A stretch of DNA of 64,000 bases. Origin: Massilia sp. Root351. Lineage in GTDB: Bacteria; Pseudomonadota; Gammaproteobacteria; Burkholderiales; Burkholderiaceae_D. Below the pieces are notes generated by a model. The model was not told where the DNA came from, did not search any database, and saw nothing but the letters and a program-made list of their open reading frames with translations. Where the stretch lies: contig NZ_LMDJ01000012.1 in NCBI RefSeq assembly GCF_001425045.1, positions 546,141-610,140 of the forward strand. Direction: 5' to 3'. Positions within the stretch are counted from its first letter, which is position 1. The number at the start of each line of letters is the position of its first letter. A program made the position numbers and the translations under genes. Below, one piece after another: positions 38,805 through 47,113 of the stretch.

Positions 38805-39698
38805 ATGAGTCCTACCCTGCGCCAGATGCGCGCCCTGGTCGCCATCGCCAAGACCGGCAGCTTTACGCTGGCGGCCGAGTACCTGAACCTGACGCAATCC
38901 TCGCTGAGCGGCCAGATCAAGGAACTGGAGCAATTGCTGGGCGTTAAGGTAGTGGAGCGCAATACCCGCCGCGCGCAGCTCTCCGAGCTGGGGCGCGAAC
39001 TGTATCCGCTGTTCGACAAGATGATCGAGGACCTGGACGGCGCCATGGCCGACATCGCCAACCGCAAGGCGCTGAAAAAGGGCACCGTGCGGGTGGCCGC
39101 GCCGCAGATGATGGCCTGCACCCTGCTGCCGGAGGTGATTGCCGCCTACCGCGCGGCCTACCCGGCAGTGCAGGTGATGCTGGTGGACTGCCCGGTGGAA
39201 AACGTGTCCGGCCGCGTGTTCAGCGGCGAGGTGGATTTCGGCATCGGCCCGGAACGCGACCCGGCGGCGGAGATCGCGGCGCAGTTGCTGTTCGAGATGC
39301 CATTCGTGCTGGTGCTGCCGGTGGCGCATCCGCTGGCCGACAAGCCGAGCGTGACGTGGAGCGACGTCAACGAGCATCCGCTGATCGCGCTGCAGGGCCA
39401 GTTCACCGAGCGGCTGCTGCGCGACGTGGCGCTCAATCCCTACAACGAGGTCACTTTCATGACCACTGCGCTGGCCATGGTGAACGCCGGCCTGGGCGTG
39501 ACGGCCTGCCTGCCGTACGCGGCGCCGATGGTGAAGCTGTACGGCTTGCAGATGCGCCTGCTGCAGGAGCCGGAACTGACGCGGCGCTTCTTCGTCTATA
39601 CCAAGAGTGCGCGCTCGCTGTCGCCGGCCGCGCAGAGCTTTGCCGACTTCCTGTTCCAGTTCGTGGCGGCGCACGAGTGGAATATTCCGCAGTCCTAG
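38805..39698 (+). CDS. LysR-type regulator of the VOC-FAH-maiA operon
   Basis: A 297-residue LysR regulator. HTH MRALVAIAKTGSFTLAAEYL with LTQSSLSGQIKELEQLLG spans residues 8-50. It diverges from the VOC gene across 88 bp of AT-rich DNA, the classic arrangement for self- and target-control. ATG 38805 (MSPTLRQM) starts the HTH correctly; the open frame upstream is AT-rich promoter DNA. Confidence 0.9.
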   Translation: MSPTLRQMRALVAIAKTGSFTLAAEYLNLTQSSLSGQIKELEQLLGVKVVERNTRRAQLSELGRELYPLFDKMIEDLDGAMADIANRKALKKGTVRVAAPQMMACTLLPEVIAAYRAAYPAVQVMLVDCPVENVSGRVFSGEVDFGIGPERDPAAEIAAQLLFEMPFVLVLPVAHPLADKPSVTWSDVNEHPLIALQGQFTERLLRDVALNPYNEVTFMTTALAMVNAGLGVTACLPYAAPMVKLYGLQMRLLQEPELTRRFFVYTKSARSLSPAAQSFADFLFQFVAAHEWNIPQS

Positions 39699-39707
39699 GC
39701 CTGGACC

Positions 39708-40622
39708 TCAGGCAAGGCAGCAGTTGCTCTGGTAGCCCAGCACCAGTTCATCGAGCAGGCCGCGCACGGCCGGCACCAGGCCGCGGCGCGACGGGAACAC
39801 CGCGTGCACCAGGCGGAACGGGAAGTTCAGCTGAGGCAGCACGCGCTCCAGCAGGCCGCTGTCCAGGTCCGCCTGCACCTGCGCCTGCGGCAACTGGGCC
39901 ACGCCCAGGCCGTCGATGGCGGCCAGCTTCAAGGTCGGCATATCGTCCGTCACCATGCGCGGCGCGTGCGTGACGCTGACGCTGGCGCCGGCCACGTTGA
40001 TGAAGTTCCACACGAATTTGTCGCCCGGCCGCGCCATGGCCAGCGTGGGCATGTGCGCCAGGCCGGCCGCGTCCATGGGGCGCGGCAGCTGCTCGAACAG
40101 GCGCGGACTGGCCACCAGGATGGGTTCGGACCGCGCCAGCACCCGCACCGCCAGGTCGCTGTCGTCCAGCGGCGGCGTGCGCACCCGCAGCGCGATGTCG
40201 ATACCCTCCTCGATCACATCGACGCGGCGGTTGGTGGCGTCTATCGCCACGCGCACCAGCGGGTTGGCGGCCAGGTACCTGGAAATGATGCAGCCGACGC
40301 CGTTTTGCAGCAGCCCCAGCGGGGCGCTCAGGCGCACCAGTCCCTGCGGCGTGGAACGGGTGCGCTCGATGGCGTCGCGCGCGGCCTGGGCCTCGGCAAC
40401 CACGGCGGCGCAATGGCGGTAGAAGGTCTGGCCCGCTTCTGTGACGGAAATACGACGCGTGGTGCGGTTCAGCAGGCGCACGCCCAGGTCCTGTTCCAGG
40501 GCTACGATATGCCTGCTGAGACGGGATGCCTGCATGCCCAGCGCCGACGCGGCAGCGCTGTAGCCGCCATGTTCGACAACTTTAGCGAAAAGATACATGT
40601 CGTTAAGGTTTTCCGCTGCCAT
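39708..40622 (-). CDS. LysR-type transcriptional regulator
   Basis: A 304-residue LysR regulator with HTH LNDMYLFAKVVEHGGYSAAAS and MQASRLSRHIVALEQDLG at residues 6-48, and a substrate-binding domain from about 92. The MAAENLNDMYLFAKV start and TRRISVTEAGQTFY place it in the large CrgA/AaeR-type group. It diverges from azoR across 112 bp and probably regulates it. It is convergent with the previous LysR gene, 9 bp apart. Confidence 0.9.
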   Translation of the reverse strand: MAAENLNDMYLFAKVVEHGGYSAAASALGMQASRLSRHIVALEQDLGVRLLNRTTRRISVTEAGQTFYRHCAAVVAEAQAARDAIERTRSTPQGLVRLSAPLGLLQNGVGCIISRYLAANPLVRVAIDATNRRVDVIEEGIDIALRVRTPPLDDSDLAVRVLARSEPILVASPRLFEQLPRPMDAAGLAHMPTLAMARPGDKFVWNFINVAGASVSVTHAPRMVTDDMPTLKLAAIDGLGVAQLPQAQVQADLDSGLLERVLPQLNFPFRLVHAVFPSRRGLVPAVRGLLDELVLGYQSNCCLA

Positions 40623-40734
40623 TTCGTCAAGTCCGATTATTCTATTTTTGCAAAAGTGATTTGCATTATCCCCTCTTCCGCGTTGATTGTTGCAGGTATA
40701 CCCTGCCCAAATTGTTTTATTTATTGCGACCATC

Positions 40735-41349
40735 ATGAATATCTTGCACATCGATTCAGCTTGCCTGGGCGATAACTCTGCTTCCCGCCAATTGAGCGCC
40801 GCCGCCGTCGAGGCGCTGTGCGCGGGCGCGCAAGCCAGCGTGGTCTACCGCGACCTGTCGGCCGCGCCGCTGTCGCACGTGAACGGCCCGCTGATGCAAG
40901 TGATGCGCTCCGAATGGAACACGGCGCTGCCGATGAACGCCGAGCTCAGCGCGGAAGCGCTGCTGACCGAGTCGCTGCTGGCCGAGTTCATGGCCGCCGA
41001 CGTGCTGGTGCTGGGCGCGCCCATGTTCAACCTGTCGGTGCCGTCCACGCTGAAGGCCTGGCTGGACCGCGTGCTGCTGCAGGGCCGCACCTATGACGTG
41101 GGGCCGGACGGCCGCACCGTCGGGCTGGCGACGGGCAAGCGCGTGGTGCTGGTCTCGACCCGTGGCGGCCAGCCGCACGAGATGCTGGCAGACCACCAGG
41201 AGTCCTACCTGAAGGCCGTGTTCGCCATCATGGGCGTGGCGCAGGTGGACGTGGTGCGCGCCGAAGGCATTGCGCTGGGTGCGGAACTGCGCGCGCAAGC
41301 CATCCAGGGCGCGCTGCGGCAGGCTGCCCAATTGCGTGTGGCGGGATAG
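40735..41349 (+). CDS. azoR: FMN-dependent NADH-azoreductase
   Basis: A 204-residue flavodoxin-like reductase. MNILHIDSACLGDNSASRQLS is the FMN-phosphate loop start, and PMFNLSVPSTLKAWLDRVL and STRGGQP are AzoR signatures. It reduces azo dyes and quinones with NADH, often protecting against quinone/thiol stress. ATG 40735 fits the family start. A divergent LysR regulator lies upstream. Confidence 0.94.
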   Translation: MNILHIDSACLGDNSASRQLSAAAVEALCAGAQASVVYRDLSAAPLSHVNGPLMQVMRSEWNTALPMNAELSAEALLTESLLAEFMAADVLVLGAPMFNLSVPSTLKAWLDRVLLQGRTYDVGPDGRTVGLATGKRVVLVSTRGGQPHEMLADHQESYLKAVFAIMGVAQVDVVRAEGIALGAELRAQAIQGALRQAAQLRVAG

Positions 41350-41393
41350 CACGCCGGCGTCCCGCAGCGGCTGCCGCGCGCGGCGCTGTTCGC

Positions 41394-41399
41394 TATAAT
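41394..41399 (+). promoter_or_regulatory. -10 box abutting the cyclotransferase start
   Basis: A perfect TATAAT ends 6 nt before the ATG at 41406. If it is used, transcription would start at or next to the ATG, giving a leaderless mRNA. Confidence 0.45.
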
Positions 41400-41405
41400 T
41401 TGCCC

Positions 41406-42005
41406 ATGTCAGCCAACACTATCGAGATCAACCGGCAGATGGACAAGTTCGCCGGACACCACAGCGTGTGGGTGTTCGGCTATGGCTCGCTGATCTACAA
41501 GGCGGACTTCCCCTATCTGCAGCGGCGCCCGGCCAGTATCGCCGGCTGGTCGCGGCGCTTCTGGCAAGGCTCGCACGACCATCGCGGCACGCCCGCCGCG
41601 CCGGGCCGGGTGGTCACCATCATCCCCGAGGCCGGCGCCATCTGCCATGGCATGGCTTACCTGATCACGCCGGCCGTGTTCGAGCACCTGGACTACCGGG
41701 AAAAGAACGGCTACTTGCGGGTGGCGGTGGAGATGGCGTTCGACGACGCGGACGCGGCGACGGCGGGTGCGGCCGACGCCGCCGAAGGCGTGGTGTACGT
41801 GGCGCGCGAGGACAACGAAGCCTTCCTGGGCGAAGCGAGCGAAGAGGAAATCGCCCGCCACATCGCCCGTTCCGCCGGCCCCAGCGGTCCCAACAGCGAC
41901 TACCTGACCCACCTTGCCATCGCCCTGCGCGAACTCGGCAAGCACGACGCCCACGTCTTCACCATCGAGCAATACCTGCTGGAACTCATCGCCAGCAACA
42001 CCTAG
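41406..42005 (+). CDS. gamma-glutamylcyclotransferase (ChaC-type)
   Basis: A 199-residue protein. VWVFGYGSLIYKADFPY near residue 22 is the ChaC glutathione-degrading signature, and the catalytic Glu is likely in LDYREKNGYLRV near 98. ChaC enzymes split glutathione into 5-oxoproline and Cys-Gly. The start at 41406 lies next to a TATAAT box; a second ATG at 41439 (MDKFAGHH) is possible and would have a normal leader. Confidence 0.92.
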   Translation: MSANTIEINRQMDKFAGHHSVWVFGYGSLIYKADFPYLQRRPASIAGWSRRFWQGSHDHRGTPAAPGRVVTIIPEAGAICHGMAYLITPAVFEHLDYREKNGYLRVAVEMAFDDADAATAGAADAAEGVVYVAREDNEAFLGEASEEEIARHIARSAGPSGPNSDYLTHLAIALRELGKHDAHVFTIEQYLLELIASNT

Positions 42006-42114
42006 CACGCGGCGGGCAACCGGCCGGCGGCAGCGTGAGAATGTGTGCATTTTCCATGTATACAAGCTGATATTCTCTCGTTACCGGCCAGGCTAGGCCA
42101 TCTGAGGGCGCGCG

Positions 42115-43137
42115 ATGAAACTACCTCCCCTGACCCACGGTATTGCGCAGCTGAGCGTTCATGAACTCGTGCAAGCCATGCAATGCATGCCCGTGGGCGT
42201 GACCATCATCGACAGCGCTTTGACGATGCGTTTCTGGAACGATGCCTTCTGCCGTCTGCTGAACTTTACGGCAGACGTCATGCGTCCCGGCGTAACGCTG
42301 CCGGACTTGTTTTACTTTAACGCCCGGCGCGGCGAATTCGGGCCGGGCGATCCGGAACGGCAAGTCGAGGAGCGCATTCAGCTCAGCAAACAATTCCAGC
42401 CCCATCATTTCACCCGCACGCGCCCCGACGGCACGGTGCTCGACATCACCGGCAGCGTCATCCACGACGAGAACGGCGAGGCCCAGGGTTTCGTCACGAT
42501 CTATCAGAACGTGACGCTGGAACACCAGCACGAGCAGCGTCTGCTTGCCGCCAACCAGGAACTGCAGATTGCCTATGACGACTTGAAGCAGGCGCAAATC
42601 GGCTACGCGGAGATGGAGGAGGACAGGCGCCGCTATTACCAGCTGGCGGCGCGCGATCCGCTGACCGGTTTGTTTACGCGCTACTACATGGAAGATGCGG
42701 CGGCCCGCATGATCGAATTGCACGAGCGCGAGGAGTCAGCGCGGCTGGCCTTATTACTGTTCGATATAGACCATTTCAAAGACATCAACGACGCGTGCGG
42801 GCACCTGAGCGGCGATGTCGTGCTGCGCCGCGTGGGCCAGCTGCTGGGCGGCTTGTCGCGCCGGGCCGATGTCGCGGTGCGCTACGGCGGCGACGAATTT
42901 GCCATCTTCCAGTCCGGCGTCAGCGCCAACGATTGCCTGGCCTTCGCCGAGCGGTTCCGCGAAGCGGTGCAGGCACTTCGCTTCGACGGCAACCTGGCCG
43001 GGCGCCGGCTCTCCATCAGCGCCGGCGTCGCCGAGCACCGCATCGGCGAATCCATGAACGACCTGATCGAGCGCGCCGACGCCGCGCTGTACGTGGCAAA
43101 GCGCGCCGGCCGCAATTGCTCGCGCAAGGCGCCGTAA
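42115..43137 (+). CDS. PAS-GGDEF diguanylate cyclase
   Basis: A 340-residue cytosolic protein. A PAS domain (about residues 15-135; AMQCMPVGVTIIDSAL then DLFYFNARRGEF) precedes a short coiled coil and a GGDEF domain from about 180 (AARDPLTGLFTRYYME). Active motif GGDEF near residue 260, with I-site RRAD five residues before it, so a product-inhibited cyclase. No membrane segment. It is a single gene. Confidence 0.93.
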   Translation: MKLPPLTHGIAQLSVHELVQAMQCMPVGVTIIDSALTMRFWNDAFCRLLNFTADVMRPGVTLPDLFYFNARRGEFGPGDPERQVEERIQLSKQFQPHHFTRTRPDGTVLDITGSVIHDENGEAQGFVTIYQNVTLEHQHEQRLLAANQELQIAYDDLKQAQIGYAEMEEDRRRYYQLAARDPLTGLFTRYYMEDAAARMIELHEREESARLALLLFDIDHFKDINDACGHLSGDVVLRRVGQLLGGLSRRADVAVRYGGDEFAIFQSGVSANDCLAFAERFREAVQALRFDGNLAGRRLSISAGVAEHRIGESMNDLIERADAALYVAKRAGRNCSRKAP

Positions 43138-43197
43138 GCCCTTAACGCATCGAAACCAGTACCACCGGCAAACCACCCCAGGCGATAGCTACCCCGT

Positions 43198-43362
43198 TCA
43201 ACTTGCCTGCCGTACCGCTCGGCAGAGCACGATCACACGGATCACACGGGTGTGATCGCGCAATTTCGTACAGGGCCGATGCGCAGAATCCGATTGCCAC
43301 CCAGCAGAGCTGGCCATCGGCGCTAGCAGCGGCAGGATGATACTGATCCATCGCCAGCCCAT
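43198..43362 (-). CDS. small ORF with signal peptide-like start
   Basis: A 54-codon ORF starting MGWRWISIILPLLAPMASSA, a plausible signal peptide, after a very strong ribosome site (AGGGGAGG, 5 nt spacing). The rest is Arg-rich and without recognisable family. A second frame overlaps it and stays open to 43142. Together this could be a small secreted peptide, or the remnant of a frameshifted gene between the cyclase and the radical SAM gene. I did not find support beyond the start signals. Confidence 0.3.
   Translation of the reverse strand: MGWRWISIILPLLAPMASSAGWQSDSAHRPCTKLRDHTRVIRVIVLCRAVRQAS
43240..43257. repeat. GATCACAC direct and inverted repeats
   Basis: GATCACAC occurs at 43231-43238 and again at 43240-43247, and its complement GTGTGATC follows at 43250-43257. 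The last two form a perfect 8-bp inverted repeat with GG between. It resembles an operator or small hairpin but has no U tract. The 240 bp between the cyclase and the radical SAM gene holds little else. Confidence 0.6.
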
Positions 43363-43377
43363 CTATCCTCCCCTTGC

Positions 43378-44547
43378 TCAGAACAGGTCCATCTGCCCCG
43401 CCGCCGCTGCGGTCCTGGCTTTGGCGCCCAGCGCCGGGACCACCAGCGGGCGCTTGAACTGCGTGGCGTCGAGCTGGCTGAAGCGGCTGCCGCGCTTTTC
43501 CATGCCGAAGCGGCGGATGGCCTTCTCGGCGCGCTGCCGTATCAGCTCGGCCCACACGCCCTCGCCCTTCATGCGCTTGCCGAAATCGCTGTCGTAGTCC
43601 TTGCCGCCGCGCATGTCGCGCACGCGGTTCATGACGCGCTGGGCGCGGTCCGGGAAGTGCGCTTCCAGCCATTGCTGGAACAGCGGGTTCACTTCCCACG
43701 GCAGCCGCAGCACGATGTAGTTGGCGTGCATGGCGCCGGCCTCGAAGGCCGCTTCCATCACCCGCTCCAGGTCCGGCTCGGTAACAAAGGGAATTACCGG
43801 CGCGATGCTGACGCCCACCGGTATGCCGGCCTCGGCCAGCATGCGGATGGTGCGCAGGCGCCGCGCCGGGGCCGCCGCGCGCGGCTCGAGCGTGCGGGCG
43901 ATGGCCGGGTCCAGCGTGGTGATGGTGATGGCGGCCGAGGCCTGCCCCCTGGCCGCCATGGCCGCCAGCAGGTCGATGTCGCGCTCGATCAGCGCGGACT
44001 TGGTGATCAGCCCCACCGGATGCCCGCATTCGTGCAGCACCTCCAGCACGCGCCGCGTGATGCGCAGGCTGCGCTCGCAGGGCTGGTAGGCGTCCGTGTT
44101 GACGCCCAGCGCGATTGGCTCCGGCACGTAGGCCGGCCGCGCCAGCTCCTGCCGCAGCAGCTCGGGCGCGTTCACCTTGGCGAAGATCTTGCTCTCGAAG
44201 TCCATGCCGGGCGACAAGCCCAGGTAGCTGTGCGTGGGCCGCGCAAAACAATAGATGCAGCCGTGCTCGCAGCCCCGGTAAGGGTTGAGCGACACGCTGA
44301 ACGGAATGTCCGGCGAGCTGTTGCGGGTAAGTATGGACTTGGCCACTTCGTCCGTGACGTGCGTCTTCCACACGCGCGGAGCGGCGGGGTCGTCCTCCTC
44401 GTGTTCCCAGCCGTCGTCGAACTGCTCGCGCCCGTAGGCCTCGTAGCGGCCCTGCAGATTGCTGAGCGCGCCGCGCCCCTTCTGCGCGCGCAGCGGCGCC
44501 GGCGGCAGCATGGCTTGCCCTTCAAAGTCGTCTTCATCCATGGCCAT
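43378..44547 (-). CDS. radical SAM protein, PA0069 family
   Basis: A 389-residue radical SAM enzyme. The cluster-binding Cys motif is CEHGCIYC near residue 93, preceded by NPYRGCEHG. The C-terminal part carries GKDYDSDFGKRMKGEGVW. The family matches Pseudomonas PA0069, a LexA-regulated gene related to spore photoproduct lyase; the lesion or substrate is unknown. A LexA box and promoter lie directly upstream. An alternative start ATG at 44541 (MDEDDF) is better spaced from a GGA ribosome site. Confidence 0.93.
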   Translation of the reverse strand: MAMDEDDFEGQAMLPPAPLRAQKGRGALSNLQGRYEAYGREQFDDGWEHEEDDPAAPRVWKTHVTDEVAKSILTRNSSPDIPFSVSLNPYRGCEHGCIYCFARPTHSYLGLSPGMDFESKIFAKVNAPELLRQELARPAYVPEPIALGVNTDAYQPCERSLRITRRVLEVLHECGHPVGLITKSALIERDIDLLAAMAARGQASAAITITTLDPAIARTLEPRAAAPARRLRTIRMLAEAGIPVGVSIAPVIPFVTEPDLERVMEAAFEAGAMHANYIVLRLPWEVNPLFQQWLEAHFPDRAQRVMNRVRDMRGGKDYDSDFGKRMKGEGVWAELIRQRAEKAIRRFGMEKRGSRFSQLDATQFKRPLVVPALGAKARTAAAAGQMDLF

Positions 44548-44554
44548 TCCAATA

Positions 44555-44570
44555 CTGTATGCATATACAG
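44555..44570. promoter_or_regulatory. LexA (SOS) operator
   Basis: CTGTATGCATATACAG is a perfect LexA box of the CTGT-N8-ACAG type. It lies between the promoter (44572-44600) and the radical SAM start codon, so LexA binding would block transcription start. The chemoreceptor gene diverges about 110 bp away and might be affected. Confidence 0.85.
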
Positions 44571-44571
44571 C

Positions 44572-44600
44572 ATTCTATGCCGCATGGCGCGTCCGCGCAA
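44572..44600 (-). promoter_or_regulatory. sigma-70 promoter of the radical SAM gene
   Basis: On the minus strand, TTGCGC (44595-44600) and TAGAAT (44572-44577) are 17 bp apart. The start of transcription would fall within the LexA box. Confidence 0.6.
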
Positions 44601-44681
44601 CAGTGATTATTGGAGAGATTTCCCCTCCGGACGGCAGCGCATAATCACCGAGGTCACTCGATTATCCGACAGGGAATTCCC

Positions 44682-46865
44682 ATGCTGAAAAACCTGAAGA
44701 TCGCCACCCGCCTGGGTTTCGGCTTTGGCAGCGTCGTTTTGCTGCTGCTCATTTTGTCCATCATAAGTGTCCAGCGCCTGGGCACCATCAACGAAAGCAC
44801 GCGCGTCATCTACGAGGAACACTACGCCAAGGTAGTGCTGATCAACGGCGTGCTGACCAACAGCATGGACAACGCGCGCCAGATGCGCAACATCCTGCTC
44901 TCCACCAGCGATGCCGAAGTCGAAAAATACCGGCGCCTGGTCGATGCCAACCGCAGCGAAATGACGGACGGCCTGGGCAAGGTGCAAAAACTGCTGAGCA
45001 CGGACGCCGGCAAGCAGATGTACAAGAACATCATCGACAAGCGCGAACTGGTGGCCGCCAAGTACGAGCCCTTCTACGCGCTCGTGAAGAGCGACCGCAA
45101 AGCCGCCATCGACTTCCTGAAGACCGATTTCGTGCCCACCAACGACGTGTTCTGGGCCGCGCTGGAAGCGCTGGCCAAATCGCAGGGCGAGCTGATGGAC
45201 AAGGCCGCCAGCGAGGCCGCCGCCACCTACGAGTCGACCCGCACGCTGGTGATCGCGCTGGCGGCGCTGGCCATCATCCTGGCGGTGGCCATCGCGGCCT
45301 GGATCACGCTCAGCATCGTGCGCCCGATCCGGCAAGCGGTGCAGGTGGCCGAACGGCTCGAAGCGGGCGACTTGTCGATTGAAATCAACGACAGCTCCAA
45401 GGACGAAACCGGTCAGCTGCTGCGCGCCATGCGCAACCTGGTGGCCAAGCTGAACCAGGTGATTTCCGGCCAGAAGCGCGCCGTCGAGGCCGCCAACCGG
45501 GGCAACTTCGACAGCCGCATCGACCTGAACGGGCTGCAAGGCTTCCAGAAGGACTTGGGCGAAGGCCTGAACCAGCTGATGGTGACCACCGGCGCCAGCA
45601 TCGACGACGTGGTGCGCGTGATGGGCGCGCTGTCGGAAGGCGACCTGAGCAAGACCATCACCAAACCCTACGAGGGCGCGTTCGACGACCTGAAGCGCTA
45701 CGCCAACAACACGGTGGAGAAGCTGGGGCTGGTGATCGACGGCCAGCAGCGCGTGGTGGCGGCCGCCAACCGGGGCGACTTCCAGGCGCGCGTGGAACTG
45801 GCGGGGCTGCAAGGCTTCCAAAAGGAACTGGGCGAAGGCCTGAACCGCCTGATGGTGACCACCGGCGCCAGCATTGCCGACGTGGTGCGCGTGATGGGCG
45901 CGCTGGCGGACGGCGACCTGAGCAAGACGATCGACAAGCAGTACGAAGGCAGCTTTGCCGAGCTGAAGGAATACGCCAACAACACCATGGCCAAGCTGCT
46001 GCAGGTGGTGACGGAAGTCAATTCCGGCGCCCAGTCGCTGGCCAGCGCGTCCGAGCAAGTGAGCGCCACGGCGCAGGCGCTGTCGCAGGCTTCCAGCGAA
46101 CAGGCCGCCAGCGTGGAGGAAACCAGCGCCTCCATCGAGCAGATGACCTCCTCCATCGCCCAGAACACCGACAACGCCAAGGCCACCGACGGCATGGCGG
46201 CCAAGGCTTCGCAGGAAGCCAGCGAGGGCGGCGAGGCGGTGGACGCCACCGTGGCGGCCATGAAGCAGATCGCGCGCAAGATCGGCATCATCGACGATAT
46301 CGCCTACCAGACCAATCTGCTGGCGCTGAACGCGGCCATCGAGGCGGCGCGGGCCGGCGAGCACGGCAAGGGCTTCGCGGTGGTGGCGGCCGAAGTGCGC
46401 AAGCTGGCCGAGCGCAGCCAGGTGGCGGCGCAGGAGATCGGCGAAGTGGCCACCAGCAGCGTGGAACTGGCCGAGCGGGCCGGCGTGCTGCTGGAACAGA
46501 TGGTTCCCAACATCAAGAAGACGTCGGGACTGGTGCAGGAGATCGCCGCCGCGTCCGAGGAGCAGTCGGCCGGCGTGGCGCAGATCAACTCGGCGGTCAA
46601 CCAGCTCAGCCAGACCACGCAGCAGAATGCCAGCAGCTCGGAGGAGCTGGCCGCCACGGCCGAGGAGATGAGCAGCCAGGCCGAACAGCTGCAGCAGACC
46701 ATGGGCTTCTTCAAGGTGAACGCGGCGCCGCAGGCGCCGCGCCGGCAGGCCCAGGCGCCGATGCGCAAGCCGACCGCCGTCAAGATGGTGCGCAACCGCG
46801 ACCTGTACGCGTCGGCGGCGCCGGCCGGCGAAGAGCTCGACGAGGCCGAGTTCGTGCGATTCTGA
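44682..46865 (+). CDS. methyl-accepting chemotaxis protein with duplicated linker repeats
   Basis: A 727-residue chemoreceptor. Membrane helix 1 spans about 11-31, a four-helix periplasmic sensor 35-185, and helix 2 about 187-210. A HAMP domain (about 211-265) follows. Then two tandem 91-residue repeats (about 260-350 and 351-441, [15 protein letters not shown] and [15 protein letters not shown]) of HAMP-like character precede the signalling domain, whose hairpin tip is [24 protein letters not shown] near residue 545. The start is ATG 44682. Confidence 0.92.
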   Translation: MLKNLKIATRLGFGFGSVVLLLLILSIISVQRLGTINESTRVIYEEHYAKVVLINGVLTNSMDNARQMRNILLSTSDAEVEKYRRLVDANRSEMTDGLGKVQKLLSTDAGKQMYKNIIDKRELVAAKYEPFYALVKSDRKAAIDFLKTDFVPTNDVFWAALEALAKSQGELMDKAASEAAATYESTRTLVIALAALAIILAVAIAAWITLSIVRPIRQAVQVAERLEAGDLSIEINDSSKDETGQLLRAMRNLVAKLNQVISGQKRAVEAANRGNFDSRIDLNGLQGFQKDLGEGLNQLMVTTGASIDDVVRVMGALSEGDLSKTITKPYEGAFDDLKRYANNTVEKLGLVIDGQQRVVAAANRGDFQARVELAGLQGFQKELGEGLNRLMVTTGASIADVVRVMGALADGDLSKTIDKQYEGSFAELKEYANNTMAKLLQVVTEVNSGAQSLASASEQVSATAQALSQASSEQAASVEETSASIEQMTSSIAQNTDNAKATDGMAAKASQEASEGGEAVDATVAAMKQIARKIGIIDDIAYQTNLLALNAAIEAARAGEHGKGFAVVAAEVRKLAERSQVAAQEIGEVATSSVELAERAGVLLEQMVPNIKKTSGLVQEIAAASEEQSAGVAQINSAVNQLSQTTQQNASSSEELAATAEEMSSQAEQLQQTMGFFKVNAAPQAPRRQAQAPMRKPTAVKMVRNRDLYASAAPAGEELDEAEFVRF
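45459..46004 (+). repeat. two tandem 273-bp coding repeats in the chemoreceptor
   Basis: Units 45459-45731 and 45732-46004, each 91 codons, are strongly similar in both DNA and protein (for example [20 protein letters not shown] against [20 protein letters not shown]). They encode extra HAMP-like modules between HAMP and the signalling domain, the product of an in-frame duplication. Confidence 0.85.
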
Positions 46866-46893
46866 GCGGCCCCGCCCTGACGCGGGGCCGCTC
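46864..46893 (+). terminator. strong hairpin after the chemoreceptor gene (1)
   Basis: A perfect 12-bp stem (GAGCGGCCCCGC and its complement, 6-nt loop) overlaps the last base or so of the chemoreceptor stop. A T-rich tail (CGTTTTCC repeated) follows about 8 nt later. Likely an intrinsic terminator. Confidence 0.6.
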
Positions 46894-46924
46894 CGTCCTG
46901 CGTTTTCCGCTGCGTTTTCCCTTG

Positions 46925-46950
46925 CCCGCCCCGCCACGCAGCGGGGCGGG
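46925..46950 (+). terminator. second hairpin after the chemoreceptor gene
   Basis: CCCGCCCCGC at 46925-46934 pairs perfectly with GCGGGGCGGG at 46941-46950 across a 6-nt loop. Between the two hairpins lies a direct repeat of CTGCGTTTTCC (46898-46908 and 46910-46920). No U tract follows, so its role as terminator is uncertain. Confidence 0.45.
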
Positions 46951-47113
46951 AGCTTCGCTGCCGGGCCGCTAGCTGGTATCATGCGCACTGTCCCAGGTGC
47001 CGTGCGCCCGGCGCCGATGCGCCGCGCACGCTATCCGATGTCACCAACACCGCCAGCCCATGGCCGCGCTCCCTGCTGCGGCGGGCTGCTTTTTGACCCG
47101 AATCGACCACAAC

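Noticed and set aside
42006-42114. Promoter for the PAS-GGDEF gene
   Set aside because: An AT-rich patch (near 42050-42080) exists, but no -35/-10 pair at 16-18 bp could be fixed.
43231-43257. CRP-binding site from the TCACA/TGTGA repeats
   Set aside because: The half-sites are in the wrong orientation (TCACA...TGTGA with 2-4 bp between) for the TGTGA-N6-TCACA CRP pattern.
44584-44688. 34-codon plus-strand ORF ([20 protein letters not shown]...) overlapping the chemoreceptor start
   Set aside because: It has no ribosome site and ends within the first codons of the receptor; it probably is non-coding leader sequence.
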